A stretch of 38,797 bases of DNA from Clostridia bacterium (GCA_017516965.1 JAFXAP010000002.1:1-38797); one strand, 5' to 3'; counted from the first letter of the stretch, positions 14,616-23,734 are shown. A program made the numbers and translations. Notes: generated by a model from the letters alone, not told the origin.

Positions 14616-15599
14616 ATGTATAAATCAAAACTAAACATACTCGAAACACAGGGTATTATTCGTTCCCTGCGCCACAAATTTGAAGAGCATCTTTGCGACG
14701 CGCTAAACCTTCGCCGCGTGTCAGCGCCGCTTTTTGTAAAGCGTGGCAGCGGACTAAATGATGACTTAAGCGGTGTAGAGCGCCCTGTTTCATTTGATAT
14801 TTTACAGTCAGGCGAGGTTGTAGAGGTTGTTCACTCACTCGCTAAATGGAAACGTATGGCGCTTGGAAAATACGGTTTTTCTATGCATACCGGTCTTTAT
14901 ACCGATATGAACGCCATTCGCCGTGATGAAGTGTGCGACGCAATTCACTCGCTTTACGTTGACCAATGGGACTGGGAAAAGGTAATAGATAAAAGCGACC
15001 GCACTATAGAATTTTTGCAAGATACCGTGCGACGCATTTATTCAGCAATTTTGCTTACTGCCGATTTTGTTGAGCGCAGACACCCGGAACTTAAAAACTA
15101 TCTGCCACGTGAGATTAAGTTTATAACTTCACAACAGCTTCTTGACCGCTACCCCACACTTACTGCAAAAGAGCGTGAAAACGCTATTGCAAAAGAGTAT
15201 GGCGCAGTATTTTTAATGCAGATAGGCGACCGCCTTTCTAACGGAGAAAAGCACGACGGCAGAGCCCCCGACTATGACGACTGGGCGCTTAACGGCGACC
15301 TGCTTGTTTACAACCGCGTTCTTGATTCGGCGTTAGAGCTTTCAAGTATGGGAATTCGCGTTGACAAAGAAACTCTTCTTCGTCAACTTACCGCCGAAGG
15401 CAAACTTGACCGATTGGAACTGCCATTTCACAAGTCACTTGTAAATGATGAACTGCCACTTACTATCGGCGGCGGTATTGGTCAGTCAAGACTTTGTATG
15501 CAGTTACTACAAAAGGCGCACATCGGCGAGGTTCACGCATCTGTATGGCCCGAAGAAGAAATAAAAAAATGTGAAGAAATGGGAATTGAGCTTTTGTAA
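14616..15599 (+). CDS. asnA: aspartate--ammonia ligase (AsnA)
   Basis: A 327-residue ammonia-dependent asparagine synthetase, related in fold to class II synthetases. It makes Asn from Asp, ammonia and ATP. Motifs are KLNILETQGIIRSLRHKFEEHL, RVSAPLFVKRGSGLNDDLSGVERPVSFD, VEVVHSLAKWKRMAL, GLYTDMNAIRRDE, HSLYVDQWDWEKVI, and the C-terminal LPLTIGGGIGQSRLCMQLL. The start at 14616 is chosen because GGAGTG lies six bases before it. As the second gene under the Asn T-box it links Asn synthesis to Asn-tRNA charging. Confidence 0.96.
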   Translation: MYKSKLNILETQGIIRSLRHKFEEHLCDALNLRRVSAPLFVKRGSGLNDDLSGVERPVSFDILQSGEVVEVVHSLAKWKRMALGKYGFSMHTGLYTDMNAIRRDEVCDAIHSLYVDQWDWEKVIDKSDRTIEFLQDTVRRIYSAILLTADFVERRHPELKNYLPREIKFITSQQLLDRYPTLTAKERENAIAKEYGAVFLMQIGDRLSNGEKHDGRAPDYDDWALNGDLLVYNRVLDSALELSSMGIRVDKETLLRQLTAEGKLDRLELPFHKSLVNDELPLTIGGGIGQSRLCMQLLQKAHIGEVHASVWPEEEIKKCEEMGIELL

Positions 15600-15618
15600 T
15601 GCACAATTATAAAAAATT

Positions 15619-15656
15619 AAAGACACCGCTTAAACACATAAGTGGTGTCTTTTTTA
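15619..15656 (+). terminator. terminator of the asn operon
   Basis: AAAGACACCGCTTA pairs with TAAGTGGTGTCTTT (14 pairs, one G-U) around a 6-base loop, followed by U-rich sequence. The rest of the gap up to 15742 shows nothing else. Confidence 0.87.
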
Positions 15657-15742
15657 TCATTCGTTCGAATGACTATTCAACAACTTTAAACTTGTTCTAC
15701 TATATACATAAAAACTTTTCATAAAACAATTAGCATACATTA

Positions 15743-16825
15743 TTAATCACCCTTTAATATTTCTTTCGCCTTTTTTTCAGCGAAAGCGGTAAGCGCACCG
15801 AAATCCATAGCATCTATATAGTATTTTTCGAGTGTGTCGTGAACAGCCTTTGCTTTTTCGAGTGTTTCTATAGCGCCAAGTAGTAGTTCGCGTGTTACAC
15901 GGCGGTTAAAGGTAAGTCTCGCGCGGCATTCGCGCAAAAGGTTTATCTCATAAAATCTACGCGAGTGCACTCGGCGGTGAGACGAGCCAAAGTTTATATA
16001 TTCATACTCTCTGACAAATGCGAGTGAGAGTTCGGGTATTAGTATATGGTCGATAAGTTTTGAGGGTAAAAACGGGTTTTTAAGCGTTATAATTTCATAG
16101 CCTTTTGTAAGCGCCTCTTTGCGCACCGCTTCCATTATTGTGTTTGCTACTGCGCCATATTTATCGTCTATTACTATTATATTTTTATAAAAATCTTCTA
16201 TAGTACCCTTAAATGCTATAACCCCTTTGGGCGTTACTCCCCCTATAAAACGCACCCATTCGCGCGGGGAGTTTTGACTTGAGTGTGGTATAAGTTGTTT
16301 TGAGAGCCTGAGCGCAAATTGCTCAACTTTTTTAAAATTTGTAAAGCGTTTGGAAAGGTTAAGGTTGTCGCGCATCAGTTCCCCCGCTGTCGATATATAA
16401 ACCGCGGCAGTTTTATGAAGTTTTTTGTTTTTAGCAGTAACCTTAATAATTTCACCAGCCCTTTGGCGCAGTTTTTCGCCATTCCAAAATTTGCCTAAAT
16501 TTATAATCTCTTCACAAATACCGGGGTATTTTGGTTCCACCACATGTGGTGCGGTGCCGTCAAGAATTATCACTTTTATCTCTTTAATTATCACTCCGTC
16601 AAGGCTGTCAGGGTCGGATGAGCAGGGGCAAAGCTCTACCGTATAACCCATATCTACCGCCTTTACTGCTACGTATTTCATAAATGATGATTTACCCGTA
16701 CCGGGACCACCCTTTATTATGTATGCGCGCCAATTATCTGCAAAATCATAGTTTAGTTCAAACTCTGACACAAAACCCTCGCCAGAGTTTGCCGCCAAAA
16801 AATATTTTAAAAACTCAGTTTTCAT
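15743..16825 (-). CDS. P-loop ATPase of the PRK06851 type, unknown role
   Basis: A 360-residue P-loop protein. An N-terminal KYFLAANSGEGFVSEF block is followed by Walker A KGGPGTGKSSFMKYVA near residues 40-50, then CPCSSDPDSLDGVII and IILDGTAPHVVEP, which are typical of this Firmicutes family. A second block, FKGTIEDFYKNIIVIDDKYGAVANTIM, looks like a degenerate repeat of the nucleotide-binding unit. The function is not established. The start is the ATG at 16825, seven bases after AGGTGGG; an upstream GTG lies inside that ribosome site and is rejected. It is divergent from rnpB. Confidence 0.75.
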   Translation of the reverse strand: MKTEFLKYFLAANSGEGFVSEFELNYDFADNWRAYIIKGGPGTGKSSFMKYVAVKAVDMGYTVELCPCSSDPDSLDGVIIKEIKVIILDGTAPHVVEPKYPGICEEIINLGKFWNGEKLRQRAGEIIKVTAKNKKLHKTAAVYISTAGELMRDNLNLSKRFTNFKKVEQFALRLSKQLIPHSSQNSPREWVRFIGGVTPKGVIAFKGTIEDFYKNIIVIDDKYGAVANTIMEAVRKEALTKGYEIITLKNPFLPSKLIDHILIPELSLAFVREYEYINFGSSHRRVHSRRFYEINLLRECRARLTFNRRVTRELLLGAIETLEKAKAVHDTLEKYYIDAMDFGALTAFAEKKAKEILKGD

Positions 16826-16888
16826 AGCCTTACCCACCTAAAACTCATTAAAAATTTTCTTTTACATACTATTCGCGATTTAAAAGTT

Positions 16889-16917
16889 TTGACACAAGTG
16901 GATTTTTGTGTTAAAAT
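16889..16917 (+). promoter_or_regulatory. promoter of rnpB
   Basis: Perfect -35 TTGACA (16889-16894), 17-base spacer, -10 TAAAAT (16912-16917), seven bases before the RNA 5' end. Confidence 0.9.
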
Positions 16918-16923
16918 ACATTT

Positions 16924-17254
16924 TGCGAGTTGGTTACGCGGTTGCGCATACTTTGTATGTGAGGAAAGTCCGAGCCCCACAGGGCAGAATAACAGCTAAC
17001 GGCTGCCGAGGGTGACCTTAGGGAAAGTGCAACAGAGATATACCGCCGCTTTAAGCGGTAAGGGTGGAAAGGCGAGGTAAGAGCTCACCTACCAAATGGA
17101 GACATATTGGTACTGTAAACCCTATTTGGAGCAACGCTGACTGTGGCTATACATTGGCCCGATGTGCCACGAAAAGCGGCTTGAGCGCACAGGCGACTGT
17201 GCGTCGAGATAGATGACCGCGCACGACAGAACTCGGCTTATAGACCAAGTCGCA
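16924..17254 (+). ncRNA. rnpB: RNase P RNA, bacterial class A
   Basis: The catalytic RNA that trims tRNA 5' ends. All core regions are present: GAGGAAAGTCCGAGCCCC near 16965, AGGGTGACCTTAGGGAAAGT near 17010, CAACAGAGATATACCGCC, GAGGTAAGAGCTCACC, and the 3' core GATAGATGACCGC with ACGACAGAACTCGGCTTATAG. The ends TGCGAGTTGGT and ACCAAGTCGCA pair as P1 with one mismatch. About 331 nt, a normal size. The encoded tRNAs in this window carry CCA, consistent with GGU-type 3' recognition. Confidence 0.96.
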
Positions 17255-17256
17255 TT

Positions 17257-17563
17257 AAAAAAAGACCGCACGGAGCGCTCACATAGGGATAATTTGCCCG
17301 AAAAAGCGAATTTTTGCGGTCTAATGTGTTAAAAAGACACAGTACGCGACAGCGTTACTGTGTCTTTTCGCCTGTTATACCACTAAAAATTCATCTTTTT
17401 CGGGTGCTTGCAGTTTTGTAATTATAAAAATCGTTCTATTTTCAAAGCCGTAAAATCGTGGGTATACTGGCGTATTTCAAGATTTAAGGCAAAGAAATAG
17501 GGCGATTTTTAATTTCAAAACCAATTTCTCCCTATGCGAGTGCTCCGAATTGCGGTCTTTTTT
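17257..17563. repeat. noncoding block bounded by imperfect inverted repeats (MITE-like candidate)
   Basis: The left end, A7 GACCGCA then CGGAGCGCTCACATAGGG, matches the reverse complement of the right end, CCCTATGCGAGTGCTCCG then AATTGCGGTCT6, with small gaps over about 35 bases. A third TGCGGTCT at 17314-17321 pairs with the left end by itself. The ~230-bp interior has a terminator hairpin but no gene. It could be a non-autonomous mobile element or a composite of folded terminators. No clear target duplication is seen. Confidence 0.45.
17331..17368 (+). terminator. terminator hairpin downstream of rnpB
   Basis: AAAGACACAGTA pairs with TACTGTGTCTTT (12 pairs), with U-rich sequence at the 3' side. 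It lies about 80 bases after rnpB inside the inverted-repeat block. It can end rnpB transcription and, being A-rich on the left, may also act on the opposite strand. Confidence 0.7.
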
Positions 17564-17792
17564 ATTCTTTTGCTTTATACCCATCCCAATCTTTATCTAC
17601 AACCTTGCGGTTTTCCTCATGCGGCAGTCCCTGCGCAATTTTTGGAAAGTCGTTATCACTATCAGCCGTAGGCTGAATTTCATAGGTGCCGTATTTGTTT
17701 ATCAGTTCATACACCGTTTTGGGTTGTGATACAACGTTATTAGCAGGGATTTGTGTGGGTACGTTTTGATTTTTTTTAGAGTTCTTTTTCAT
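17562..17792 (-). CDS. small protein of unknown function
   Basis: A 76-residue hydrophilic protein with a lysine/asparagine-rich start (MKKNSKKNQNVPTQIP), a central YELINKYGTYEIQPTADSDND and an IAQGLPHEENRKVV segment. It has no membrane segment, cysteine or signal peptide. GGTGAT lies a few bases before the ATG. The ordered central motif and proper ribosome site suggest a real gene; I believe similar short proteins occur in other Oscillospirales but cannot confirm it. Its stop codon falls in the T-run of the inverted-repeat block. It is divergent from serS. Confidence 0.6.
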   Translation of the reverse strand: MKKNSKKNQNVPTQIPANNVVSQPKTVYELINKYGTYEIQPTADSDNDFPKIAQGLPHEENRKVVDKDWDGYKAKE

Positions 17793-17838
17793 ATTATCAC
17801 CAACAATAGTTTTAACAAAAAAATTACTGCTATTCCCT

Positions 17839-17867
17839 TTGACATATATAAATACTTATGATATAAT
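17839..17867 (+). promoter_or_regulatory. promoter of serS-sortase operon
   Basis: Perfect -35 TTGACA (17839-17844), 17-base spacer, perfect -10 TATAAT (17862-17867). The leader is only about 27 nt, so there is no room for a T-box, unlike asnS. Confidence 0.92.
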
Positions 17868-17900
17868 ACAAGGTACGATAATTTCCTTGGAGGAATGAAA

Positions 17901-19211
17901 ATGTTAGACATTAAATTTATTTGTGAAAATCCCGAACTTGTAAAGGAAAATATTAAACGCAAGTTTAAAGATAGCAAATTGCCACTCGTTGACGAGGTTA
18001 TTGCGCTTTATAACGAGAAAAAGGACGCAAACCAACGCGCAAATGAGCTTCGCGCTAACCGCAACAAAATAAGTAAACAAATAGGTATGCTTATGGCTCA
18101 GGGAAAACGCGAAGAGGCTGAAGAAACTAAAAAACTTGTTACTCAGCAGGCAGAGCAGTTAAAAGCTCTTGAAGAAAAAGAGGCTGAGCTTGAAATCCGT
18201 GTTCGCGATATAGTTATGAAAATACCTAACATTGTTGACGAAAGCGTACCTGTAGGTAAAGACGACAGCGAAAACGTTGAAGTAACACAGTATGGCGAAA
18301 AAACACAAGTTGATTTTGAAATACCGTATCACACCGATATTATGGCGCTTTTTAACGGCATTGACAAAGAGGCTGCAGGTCGTGTTGCAGGCGAAGGTTT
18401 TTATTACCTTATGGGTGATATCGCGCGTCTTCACTCAGCGGTTACCGCATATGCTCGTGACTTTATGATTGACAAGGGCTTCACCTACTGCATTCCACCG
18501 TTTATGATTCGTAGTCACGTGGTATCAGGTGTTATGAGCTTTGAAGAAATGGACGCTATGATGTATAAAATCGAGGGTGAAGACCTTTACCTCATCGGTA
18601 CATCAGAGCATTCTATGATAGGCAAATTTATCGACACAATCACACCGGAAGAAAAGCTTCCCCTTACACTCACAAGCTATTCACCCTGCTTCCGTAAAGA
18701 AAAGGGCGCTCACGGTATTGAAGAGCGTGGTATTTACCGTATTCACCAGTTTGAAAAGCAGGAAATGATTGTTGTGTGCAAACCCGAGGACAGTATGGAA
18801 TGGTTTAACAAAATGTGGAGCTATTCTGTAGAACTTTTCCGCAGTCTTGATATTCCTGTTCGCACACTTGAATGTTGCACAGGCGACCTTGCCGATTTAA
18901 AGGTTAAGTCTTACGACGTTGAGGCTTGGAGTCCCAAACAACAAAAATATTTTGAAGTTTGCTCTTGCTCAAATTTGGGTGACGCTCAGGCGCGTCGTCT
19001 TGGCATTCGTATAAAGGGTGAAGACGGTAAAAAATATCTTGCCCACACACTTAACAACACCGTTGTCGCTCCCCCGCGTATGCTTATTGCATTCCTTGAA
19101 AACAATCTTACTTTTGACGGCGAGTATTACACCGTTAAAATACCCCAAGCGCTCAGACCATATATGGGTGGCAAAACCGAAATTAAGGCCATTAACAAAT
19201 ATAACGGCTAA
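17901..19211 (+). CDS. serS: serine--tRNA ligase
   Basis: A 436-residue class II synthetase. The N-terminal long coiled-coil arm that contacts the tRNA-Ser variable arm spans residues ~30-100 (NEKKDANQRANELRANRNKI to QAEQLKALEEKEAELE). Motif 2 is CFRKEKGAHGIEERGIYRIHQFEKQEM, and the serine site TSEHSMIGKF is present. Motif 3 is HTLNNTVVAPPRMLIAFLEN. I use the ATG at 17901: GGAGG ends seven bases before it, while the ATG at 17895 would leave only one base. It is followed after 15 bases by a sortase gene. Confidence 0.95.
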   Translation: MLDIKFICENPELVKENIKRKFKDSKLPLVDEVIALYNEKKDANQRANELRANRNKISKQIGMLMAQGKREEAEETKKLVTQQAEQLKALEEKEAELEIRVRDIVMKIPNIVDESVPVGKDDSENVEVTQYGEKTQVDFEIPYHTDIMALFNGIDKEAAGRVAGEGFYYLMGDIARLHSAVTAYARDFMIDKGFTYCIPPFMIRSHVVSGVMSFEEMDAMMYKIEGEDLYLIGTSEHSMIGKFIDTITPEEKLPLTLTSYSPCFRKEKGAHGIEERGIYRIHQFEKQEMIVVCKPEDSMEWFNKMWSYSVELFRSLDIPVRTLECCTGDLADLKVKSYDVEAWSPKQQKYFEVCSCSNLGDAQARRLGIRIKGEDGKKYLAHTLNNTVVAPPRMLIAFLENNLTFDGEYYTVKIPQALRPYMGGKTEIKAINKYNG

Positions 19212-19226
19212 TTAAGAGGTACTGTT

Positions 19227-20033
19227 ATGGAAGATTATACACCTCAGCAGTCTGATAACGAAAAAAACAAAAAACGTTCTATTGTCAAAAAAACAATATA
19301 TTTAACAATCGTTATTATTGCTGTAATATTGTTGATTTTATCAGGAATTACGTTGGTAAAAAGATGGCTTAGCGGAAGAGAAACTTTTGAACATTATAAA
19401 AACGAGCCCGCTCCCACTGTTTCAACCACTGAAACACCAACAAACCCAATAAATTTTGAGGGTGCGCAACTCGATAATGAAAATATTTGCGGTTGGATTC
19501 AAATTCCCGGAATAGATACCATCGACTACCCTATTTTGCGAAGCTCTGCTAAAATGGATGATAGTTATTACCTTAATCACGATGCATATAATAGAGAATC
19601 TTTTGCCGGTTCTATTTATATTCAAAAGGTTAATCATAAAGACTTTGGCGATCCAAACACAGTAATTTACGGTCACGATATGTTAAATGGAACTATGTTT
19701 GGCCAACTCAAAAAATTCCGTGATAAAGAATTTTTTGATAAAAACCGTGAAATATATATTTATACTCCGGGTCACATTTTAAAATATGAAATCATATCGG
19801 CTTTTGTTTATGACAACCGCCACATTATGAATTCATTTGATTTTTCAAAACCGGAACAGCGTCAAGAATTTTTTGATATGTGCACCAATCCAAAATCTAT
19901 GGTTAAAAACGTTGTTGAAGGCGCAAAGCTTGAAGATGATGACAAAATCATTACCCTTAGCACCTGCACGGGAATTGACTCTCAGCGTTATCTGATTGTT
20001 GCTAAACTTATAAGTGACACCAAAACCGAATAA
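19227..20033 (+). CDS. srtB: class B sortase
   Basis: A 268-residue membrane-anchored transpeptidase. A basic cytoplasmic start (KNKKRSIVKK) is followed by one membrane helix at ~23-44 (TIYLTIVIIAVILLILSGI). The extracellular sortase domain shows NICGWIQIPGIDTIDYPIL, H150 in VIYGHDM, C247 in ITLSTCTG and R254 in QRYLIVA, the complete catalytic triad. The extra helical segment between H150 and the C-terminus fits class B. Class B sortases attach NPQTN-like proteins or assemble pili. No substrate gene is in this window, so it may serve proteins encoded elsewhere. It is co-transcribed with serS and ends at a strong bidirectional terminator. Confidence 0.92.
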   Translation: MEDYTPQQSDNEKNKKRSIVKKTIYLTIVIIAVILLILSGITLVKRWLSGRETFEHYKNEPAPTVSTTETPTNPINFEGAQLDNENICGWIQIPGIDTIDYPILRSSAKMDDSYYLNHDAYNRESFAGSIYIQKVNHKDFGDPNTVIYGHDMLNGTMFGQLKKFRDKEFFDKNREIYIYTPGHILKYEIISAFVYDNRHIMNSFDFSKPEQRQEFFDMCTNPKSMVKNVVEGAKLEDDDKIITLSTCTGIDSQRYLIVAKLISDTKTE

Positions 20034-20035
20034 GT

Positions 20036-20069
20036 AAAAAGCGTTGATGAATTTCATCAACGCTTTTTT
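20036..20069. terminator. bidirectional terminator between sortase and metA
   Basis: GCGTTGATGA (20041-20050) pairs perfectly with TCATCAACGC (20054-20063), with five A before and six T after, so it works in both directions for the convergent sortase and metA genes. Confidence 0.92.
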
Positions 20070-20072
20070 GTT

Positions 20073-20993
20073 TTATTTTTTTATATCATCTATGTCATAC
20101 GGCGTAGTCTGATAAACAAAATAGTTAAGCCAGTTTGAATAAAGCAGATTAGCATGTGAACGCCAGGTAACCAATGGTGCGTTTTCGGGGTTGTTTTCAG
20201 GGAAATAGTTTTCCGGCATTTTTATGGGCAACCCTGCGTTAAGGTCACGCAAATACTCATTTTTAAGCGTATCTGCATCATATTCACTGTGCCCTGTTAT
20301 AAATATCTGTTTGCCGCCTTCGGTTGCTGCGGCATAGATTCCGCAACGTTCACTTGACGCCAAAATCTTAATCTCGGGCACCGCCGCTACATCCTCGGTT
20401 TTAATGGTGGTGTGACGCGATTGCGGAACCATAAATACATCATCAAAACCACGGAAAAGTATAGACTTTTTATAGTCAACTTTGTGTGGGAATATGCCAA
20501 AAAGTTTTTCATCCAATGGGTATTTGTTTATACCGTAGTGGTAATAAAGTCCTGCCTGTGCGCCCCAGCAAATGTGAAATGTGCTGTGAACGTTGGTTTT
20601 GGTCCATTCCATTATCTCACAAAGTTCATCCCAATATTCCACTTCCTCAAACGGCATTTGTTCTACGGGTGCGCCCGTTATAATCATACCGTCAAAGGTT
20701 TTGTTTTTTACGTCATCAAACGTTTTGTAAAATGTAAAAAGATGTTCTGCCGAAGTGTTTTTTGAAACGTGGCTTTTTGTGTGAATAAATTCAAAATCAA
20801 CTTGAAGCGGCGAGTTTCCAAGAAGACGTGACAGTTGTGTTTCGGTTTCAATCTTCTTGGGCATAAGGTTAAGCAGTAATATTTTAAGAGGACGAATGTC
20901 TTGAGTAATGGCGCGAGTTTCGGTCATTACAAATATATTTTCATCATTCAAAATTTTTACCGCAGGTAAATCATTTGGTATTTTAATGGGCAT
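20073..20993 (-). CDS. metA: homoserine O-acetyltransferase of the MetA type
   Basis: A 306-residue MetA-family acyltransferase, first committed step of methionine synthesis. The nucleophile C142 is in [25 protein letters not shown] is also present. Residue 111 is Glu ([17 protein letters not shown]). Published work on Bacillus MetA linked Glu111 to acetyl-CoA and Gly111 to succinyl-CoA, so this enzyme most likely makes O-acetylhomoserine. That fits the next gene upstream, an O-acetylhomoserine sulfhydrylase. It starts 27 bases after metY and is the last gene of the SAM-I riboswitch operon. Confidence 0.93.
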   Translation of the reverse strand: MPIKIPNDLPAVKILNDENIFVMTETRAITQDIRPLKILLLNLMPKKIETETQLSRLLGNSPLQVDFEFIHTKSHVSKNTSAEHLFTFYKTFDDVKNKTFDGMIITGAPVEQMPFEEVEYWDELCEIMEWTKTNVHSTFHICWGAQAGLYYHYGINKYPLDEKLFGIFPHKVDYKKSILFRGFDDVFMVPQSRHTTIKTEDVAAVPEIKILASSERCGIYAAATEGGKQIFITGHSEYDADTLKNEYLRDLNAGLPIKMPENYFPENNPENAPLVTWRSHANLLYSNWLNYFVYQTTPYDIDDIKK

Positions 20994-21020
20994 TGTTATG
21001 CTCCTTATAAATTTATTTTA

Positions 21021-22304
21021 TTAAATATTATCAAGTGCCTGTTTAATATCAGCGATAAGGTCATCAGCGCTCTCAATTCCGCAAGAAAAACGAACCAAGT
21101 CTGCCGAAATGCCTGCTGCCTCAAGTTCTGCATCATTCATCTGACGATGTGTTGCGCTTGCAGGGTGCAAACAACAACTACGCGCATCGGCAACGTGGGT
21201 TTCGATAGCGGCAAGACGCAGGTTTTTCATAAAGCTTTCAGCAGCCTTTCTGCCACCCTTTACGCCAAAGCTAACAACACCGCAACCGCCATTTGGTAAA
21301 TACTTTTGAGCAAGGTCATAATATTTATCGCCTTCAAGGTTCGGGAAGGTTACCCAAGCGATTCTATCGTCATTTTTAAGGAATTTTGCTACTGCCAAAC
21401 CGTTTTCGCAGTGTTTTTTCATACGAAGATGCAAACTTTCAAGCCCTAAGTTTAAAAGGAATGCATTTTGCGGTGACTGAATTGAACCAAAGTCACGCAT
21501 AAGCTGTGCTGTTGCCTTGGTAATAAATGCGCCTTCAAGACCAAAACGCTCTGTATATGTTACACCGTGATAGCTTTCATCCGGAGTGCAAAGTCCGGGG
21601 AATTTATCAGGATAGCGAGTCCAGTCAAATTTACCGCTGTCAACTATGCAACCGCCTACACCTGCGCCGTGACCATCCATATACTTGGTGGTAGAATGGG
21701 TTACAATATCTGCGCCCCACTCAAACGGACGGCAGTTTACAGGAGTAGCAAATGTATTATCAATAATAAGCGGAACACCGTGCGCGTGAGCCGCATTTGC
21801 AAAACGCTCAATGTCAAGCACGGTAAGCGCAGGATTTGCTATTGTTTCACCAAACACAGCCTTGGTATTAGGACGGAAAGCCGCCTCTAACTCCTCATCA
21901 GAGCAGTCAGGATTTACAAATGTAAAATCAATTCCCATACGCTTCATAGTAACGGCAAAAAGGTTGTATGTGCCACCATAAATGGTAGATGAAGACACAA
22001 TATGGTCACCGCAAGAAGCGATATTAAATATTGAATAGAAGGATGCCGCCTGACCGCTTGAAGTAAGCATAGCCGCGGTGCCGCCCTCCATCTCACAAAT
22101 TTTTGCAGCTACAGAGTCATTGGTTGGATTTTGTAAACGGGTATAAAAATAGCCCGATGCTTCCAAATCAAAAAGCTTACCCATATCTTCACTGGTAGCA
22201 TATTTAAAGGTTGTGCTCTGCACAATGGGTATCTGACGCGGTTCACCATTGCCTGGGGTGTAACCACCCTGAACGCATTTTGTTTCTATGTTGTAATTAC
22301 TCAT
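21021..22304 (-). CDS. metY: O-acetylhomoserine aminocarboxypropyltransferase (sulfhydrylase)
   Basis: A 427-residue PLP enzyme of the Cys/Met metabolism family. It joins sulfide to O-acetylhomoserine to give homocysteine directly. The PLP lysine is K207 in DIVTHSTTKYMDGHG. Other motifs are QSTTFKYATSEDMGKLF, FYTRLQNPTNDSVAAKI, SSGQAASFYSIFNI, and the C-terminal SVGIE-like region LVRFSCGIESADDLIADIKQAL. The long insert in the middle is typical of the sulfhydrylase rather than of cystathionine enzymes. AGGAGG lies before the ATG. It sits between metK and metA in one SAM-controlled operon. Confidence 0.95.
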   Translation of the reverse strand: MSNYNIETKCVQGGYTPGNGEPRQIPIVQSTTFKYATSEDMGKLFDLEASGYFYTRLQNPTNDSVAAKICEMEGGTAAMLTSSGQAASFYSIFNIASCGDHIVSSSTIYGGTYNLFAVTMKRMGIDFTFVNPDCSDEELEAAFRPNTKAVFGETIANPALTVLDIERFANAAHAHGVPLIIDNTFATPVNCRPFEWGADIVTHSTTKYMDGHGAGVGGCIVDSGKFDWTRYPDKFPGLCTPDESYHGVTYTERFGLEGAFITKATAQLMRDFGSIQSPQNAFLLNLGLESLHLRMKKHCENGLAVAKFLKNDDRIAWVTFPNLEGDKYYDLAQKYLPNGGCGVVSFGVKGGRKAAESFMKNLRLAAIETHVADARSCCLHPASATHRQMNDAELEAAGISADLVRFSCGIESADDLIADIKQALDNI

Positions 22305-22330
22305 TATATTTTCCTCCTAAAACTATTGTA

Positions 22331-23518
22331 TTAGCCTAAAACAGCCTTTAATTCATCAATCTTATCGGTTTTTTCCCAAGTAAATCCTTGGTCTTCACGA
22401 CCCAGGTGACCATAGTTTGATGTCTTGCGGTAGATAGGTCTTCTCAACTCTAACTTATCAATTATTGCCGCAGGACGAAGGTCAAACACCTTTTGCACTG
22501 CATCGGCAATAACTACGTCGTCATATTTACCTGTGCCGAATGTGTCAACCATTATTGATACGGGTTTTGCTACGCCGATGGCGTAAGCCAGTTGCACTTC
22601 ACATTTATTTGCTATACCTGCAGCTACAATGTTTTTTGCAACGTAGCGCGCAGCATAAGCAGCACTGCGGTCAACTTTTGTGGGGTCTTTACCCGAAAAT
22701 GCGCCGCCACCGTGACGTGCCGCGCCGCCGTAGGTGTCAACAATAATCTTGCGTCCTGTAAGACCGGTATCACCCTGGGGACCGCCAATTACAAATCGAC
22801 CTGTAGGATTTATAAAGATTTTTGTTTCATCATCCATAAGCTTGGCAGGAATTATAGGCTTAATTACCTTTTCTAAAATATCTTTACGCAGTGTGTCTAA
22901 ATCTATGTCTGCGCTGTGTTGTGTTGAAACAACAACCGCGTCTACGCGCTTTGGTTTTCCTGCGTCGTCATATTCAATGGTAACCTGTGTTTTACCATCG
23001 GGACGAAGATATGTAAGTTCGCCCGATTTACGAACGCTTGTAAGCTTGTATGACATTTTATGAGCAAGTGAAATGCTAAGTGGCATAAGCTCGGGTGTTT
23101 CGTCACAAGCAAACCCAAACATCATACCCTGGTCACCCGCGCCGTGTTGGTTGTACTCATCATCCTCACCATCTTTGAGTTCGAGTGAATTATCAACGCC
23201 AAGCGCTATATCGGGTGACTGCTTATCAAGATTCACAACCACCTTGCAGGTTTTGCCGTCAAAGCAAGCTTTTTCTTTGCTGTCATAACCTATATCACAC
23301 AAAACCTCACGCACTACTGCTTCTATATCAACGTTGGCGTTTGTTGTAACCTCGCCCATCACGTTTACAATATCGGTTGTGCAAAAGGTTTCACACGCTA
23401 CGCGTGAAAACTTGTCCTCGCAAAACATTGCGTCAAGTATAGCGTCAGAAATCTGGTCGCACACTTTGTCGGGATGACCTTCGGTTACCGATTCAGAAGT
23501 AAATAATTTTTTATACAC
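22331..23518 (-). CDS. metK: S-adenosylmethionine synthetase
   Basis: A 395-residue protein, normal for MetK, making SAM from methionine and ATP. The start motif is [76 protein letters not shown] and [19 protein letters not shown] are all intact. I choose the GTG at 23518 as start because GGGGGA ends eight bases upstream and the family begins here; a TTG at 23533 is inside the ribosome site. First gene after the SAM-I riboswitch, so SAM limits production of its own synthetase and of the two methionine genes. Confidence 0.96.
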   Translation of the reverse strand: MYKKLFTSESVTEGHPDKVCDQISDAILDAMFCEDKFSRVACETFCTTDIVNVMGEVTTNANVDIEAVVREVLCDIGYDSKEKACFDGKTCKVVVNLDKQSPDIALGVDNSLELKDGEDDEYNQHGAGDQGMMFGFACDETPELMPLSISLAHKMSYKLTSVRKSGELTYLRPDGKTQVTIEYDDAGKPKRVDAVVVSTQHSADIDLDTLRKDILEKVIKPIIPAKLMDDETKIFINPTGRFVIGGPQGDTGLTGRKIIVDTYGGAARHGGGAFSGKDPTKVDRSAAYAARYVAKNIVAAGIANKCEVQLAYAIGVAKPVSIMVDTFGTGKYDDVVIADAVQKVFDLRPAAIIDKLELRRPIYRKTSNYGHLGREDQGFTWEKTDKIDELKAVLG

Positions 23519-23540
23519 ATTCAGTTCCCCCAAATTCTAC

Positions 23541-23578
23541 AAAAAACTAAAGCCGCTTACCAAAAGATAAACGGCTTT
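23541..23578 (-). terminator. terminator of the SAM-I expression platform
   Basis: On the minus strand AAAGCCGTTTA pairs with TAAGCGGCTTT and is followed by AG and six U. It lies just 10 bases after the P1 stem of the aptamer, the standard position for SAM-dependent termination. Confidence 0.9.
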
Positions 23579-23587
23579 ATAAACAAT

Positions 23588-23680
23588 CTTATCTTTCGGA
23601 TAATCCGCAGGATTTGGCACCTTGAAAACTCAGGTTGCCGGACTTCATAGGGCCTGTACCCTCCGTCACTCTTGATAAGG
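23588..23680 (-). ncRNA. SAM-I (S-box) riboswitch
   Basis: Minus strand shows the S-box consensus in order: CTTATCAAGAGTGACGGAGG, GGCCCTATGAAGTCCGGCAACC, AAGGTGCCAAATCCTGC, and GAAAGATAAG closing P1 with CTTATC. SAM binding favours the terminator at 23541-23578, lowering metK-metY-metA transcription. Confidence 0.97.
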
Positions 23681-23705
23681 ACTATATATTTATTTGTCGT
23701 GTAGT

Positions 23706-23734
23706 ATTTTACTACTATTATTTTTATTTGTCAA
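23706..23734 (-). promoter_or_regulatory. promoter of the SAM-I riboswitch operon
   Basis: Minus strand: perfect -35 TTGACA (23729-23734), 17-base spacer, -10 TAAAAT (23706-23711), four bases downstream of the ribU stop codon. Confidence 0.88.

Noticed and set aside
17795-17900. Possible T-box for serS
   Set aside because: The serS leader is only about 27 nt from its promoter and lacks the GGGTGGNACCGCG signature.
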